Shown: in pieces, positions 62,830 to 64,000 of the stretch | How the letters are laid out: each line of letters begins with the position of its first letter | Numbering within the stretch: the stretch's first letter is position 1 | DNA from: Saccharospirillum sp039982735 | GTDB taxonomy: Bacteria; Pseudomonadota; Gammaproteobacteria; Pseudomonadales; Natronospirillaceae | Length of the DNA stretch: 64,000 bases | Reading direction: 5' to 3' | Assembly (NCBI RefSeq): GCF_039982735.1 | Contig: NZ_JBDWXV010000010.1 | Coordinates: 186,001 to 250,000, forward strand | Notes under the pieces: generated by a model | Seen by the model: the letters and a program-made list of their open reading frames with translations, nothing else | What the model was told of the DNA's origin: nothing | The model's database searches: none | Position numbers and translations under genes: made by a program

Positions 62830-63974
62830 CGGGCCGATGGCTTCCAGGTGGTCATGCGCGTGCCTTTGAAGTACTGAATGGCGGAATCAGCCAGGGCCAG
62901 GTTCACCTGAACAAAGAAGTAAACCAGCCGCACAGCGCCGTTTTCTCGCCCACCACGACCCCAATGCCCCCAGGCTGCGATGCCATAAAACACCGCCTGC
63001 GCCACCAGGGCCAGAGTGTATATCCAGCCATCATTCGCCAGCACCAGGGTGACAATGAGTAACGCCAGCAAAAACCATGGCACGCCCCAACGCATCAGCT
63101 TGTGGCTGAAAACCTGGAATGAAAACAAACCAAACCGAACAGGGTTCAATACATCCGGGTGGCGGGCCAACCCCGTCATGCCCCGCAACACGGTCCGAAC
63201 TTTGCGGGCGTACTCACGGGAGGCATCTTTCAAATCTTCATAGTAGCCAAGGACATCAGGAGCGGTAACCGAGCGCAGCCCCAGGCGGGCACAGTTCAAG
63301 GCGGTGTTGAAATCACTCGGTGAATGGATATCCCACTGTTGGCACACCTCTGCCCGGGCGGCAAAAAACGAACCGCTCAGGCCTACCAGGCCGCCCAGTT
63401 GACTCTCCTGCTGGCGCAACCACATTTCATACTTAACGTAGGCGCCCTCGCCCGCCACTTTGCCATCTTTACTGATAAAGCGGTCTTCACTGGAGACGGC
63501 GCCTACTCTGGCATCGGCAAAATACAGGCTCAGGTTTTGCAAAGCTTCCGGGTCCATTTGGGTGGCGACATCCGAAAACACCAGCACCTCACCCTTCGCC
63601 GCCTGAATCGCCGCTAGCTGGGCGTTCTCCTTGCCCAGCCGCTGTTCAGCCCGCACCAGGCGGATGCCCTGGTCGGCGTAGCTTTTTACCAGTTCATCGG
63701 TACCGTCGTCACTGCAATCGGAAGCGACAATGAGCTCCAGCCGATCGGCCGGGTAATCCAGCGCTAGAACGTTCTGAATTTTCTGTTCGATGCGGTGTTT
63801 TTCATTGTAAACGGTGACGACAAGACTCAGAAAAGGCGGTTTGCCGGCATGGCTGTCTGGTGGTGCTATGGCTTCAGGGCGGGTAATGGCGCGCAGCACG
63901 ATCAGCGCTAGCGGATAGAGAAAATAGCTGTAAACGGCGCAGACCGACAGAAGCCAGAACAGGGCAGGTAACAT
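62826..63974 (-). CDS. Membrane glycosyltransferase family 2 protein
   Basis: Processive-type GT2 enzyme of about 382 residues. An N-terminal membrane helix (about 1-25), then the GT-A domain with LSLVVTVYNEKHRIEQKIQ, DCSDDGTDEL and the FSDVATQMDP acidic motif, GLSGSFFAARAE and YYEDLKDASREYARKVRTVL; three to four helices close the C-terminus. Probably transfers sugar to an exopolysaccharide or lipid carrier. The longer frame begins with TTG at 63980; AAGGAG six bases before the ATG at 63974 fixes the start. It overlaps the aminotransferase gene by four bases. Confidence 0.88.
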   Translation of the reverse strand: MLPALFWLLSVCAVYSYFLYPLALIVLRAITRPEAIAPPDSHAGKPPFLSLVVTVYNEKHRIEQKIQNVLALDYPADRLELIVASDCSDDGTDELVKSYADQGIRLVRAEQRLGKENAQLAAIQAAKGEVLVFSDVATQMDPEALQNLSLYFADARVGAVSSEDRFISKDGKVAGEGAYVKYEMWLRQQESQLGGLVGLSGSFFAARAEVCQQWDIHSPSDFNTALNCARLGLRSVTAPDVLGYYEDLKDASREYARKVRTVLRGMTGLARHPDVLNPVRFGLFSFQVFSHKLMRWGVPWFLLALLIVTLVLANDGWIYTLALVAQAVFYGIAAWGHWGRGGRENGAVRLVYFFVQVNLALADSAIQYFKGTRMTTWKPSAR

Positions 63975-64000
63975 GGTCAACTCCTTGGACCAGGGTGGTA

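Overview
The window reads as chromosomal DNA of a marine or halophilic gammaproteobacterium, probably of an Oceanospirillales-like lineage. The gene families, moderately high GC, a glmU-glmS pair, dinB, RsgA, a KefB-type antiporter, and both PEP-CTERM and GlyGly-CTERM sorting signals support this. The assignment is by family resemblance only, and I cannot name the genus. I saw no rRNA, tRNA, CRISPR array or insertion sequence.

Region 1 (1-9.9 kb) resembles a nucleic-acid/defence neighbourhood in decay: a type I methylase subunit HsdM running off the left edge, a truncated phospholipase-D-type gene, a second short degenerate copy of that gene 5.6 kb away, a NERD-domain protein and a NYN/OST-HTH protein. 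Embedded in it are an operon of four consecutive lipoproteins (CsgG-like, unknown, DUF4810, DUF799) and an AsmA-like DUF748 protein. Region 2 (10-21.9 kb) carries a PanE-type ketopantoate reductase, a membrane diguanylate cyclase, a CtaG-SCO1 copper/cytochrome oxidase assembly pair, a large GlyGly-CTERM surface protein, a LuxR-type regulator, a DUF2953 plus three GerW/YtfJ-family genes, and a CDGSH-glutamate synthase fusion.

Region 3 (22-37.5 kb) holds a second GlyGly-CTERM protein (beta-helix), RsgA, two coupled large lipoproteins, another LuxR regulator, a small PLDN membrane protein with a CPA2 antiporter, a patatin, a DUF3015-DUF4105 pair and DNA polymerase IV. Region 4 (37.5-44 kb) looks iron-linked: a Fur-type box precedes a TonB siderophore receptor, followed by a Tat-exported aldo/keto reductase, DUF6064 and DUF418 membrane proteins and, behind another Fur-like box, a DUF2061 membrane protein.

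Region 5 (44-64 kb) is dominated by the exosortase/PEP-CTERM system. It contains three PEP-CTERM proteins, the histidine kinase PrsK, the sigma-54-dependent response regulator PrsR, the TPR lipoprotein PrsT, two paralogous fibronectin-III-like lipoproteins, and a convergent glycosyltransferase-aminotransferase pair likely belonging to exopolysaccharide synthesis. The most interesting reading is that two PEP-CTERM genes have clear sigma-54 promoters (GG-N10-GC) and the third has a close variant, with a perfect CRP palindrome upstream. This ties these scattered genes to the PrsK-PrsR pair encoded in the same window. The exosortase itself is not in the window. Interspersed are acetylpolyamine amidohydrolase with a thioesterase, an acyltransferase, a collagen-like lipoprotein, and glmU-glmS.
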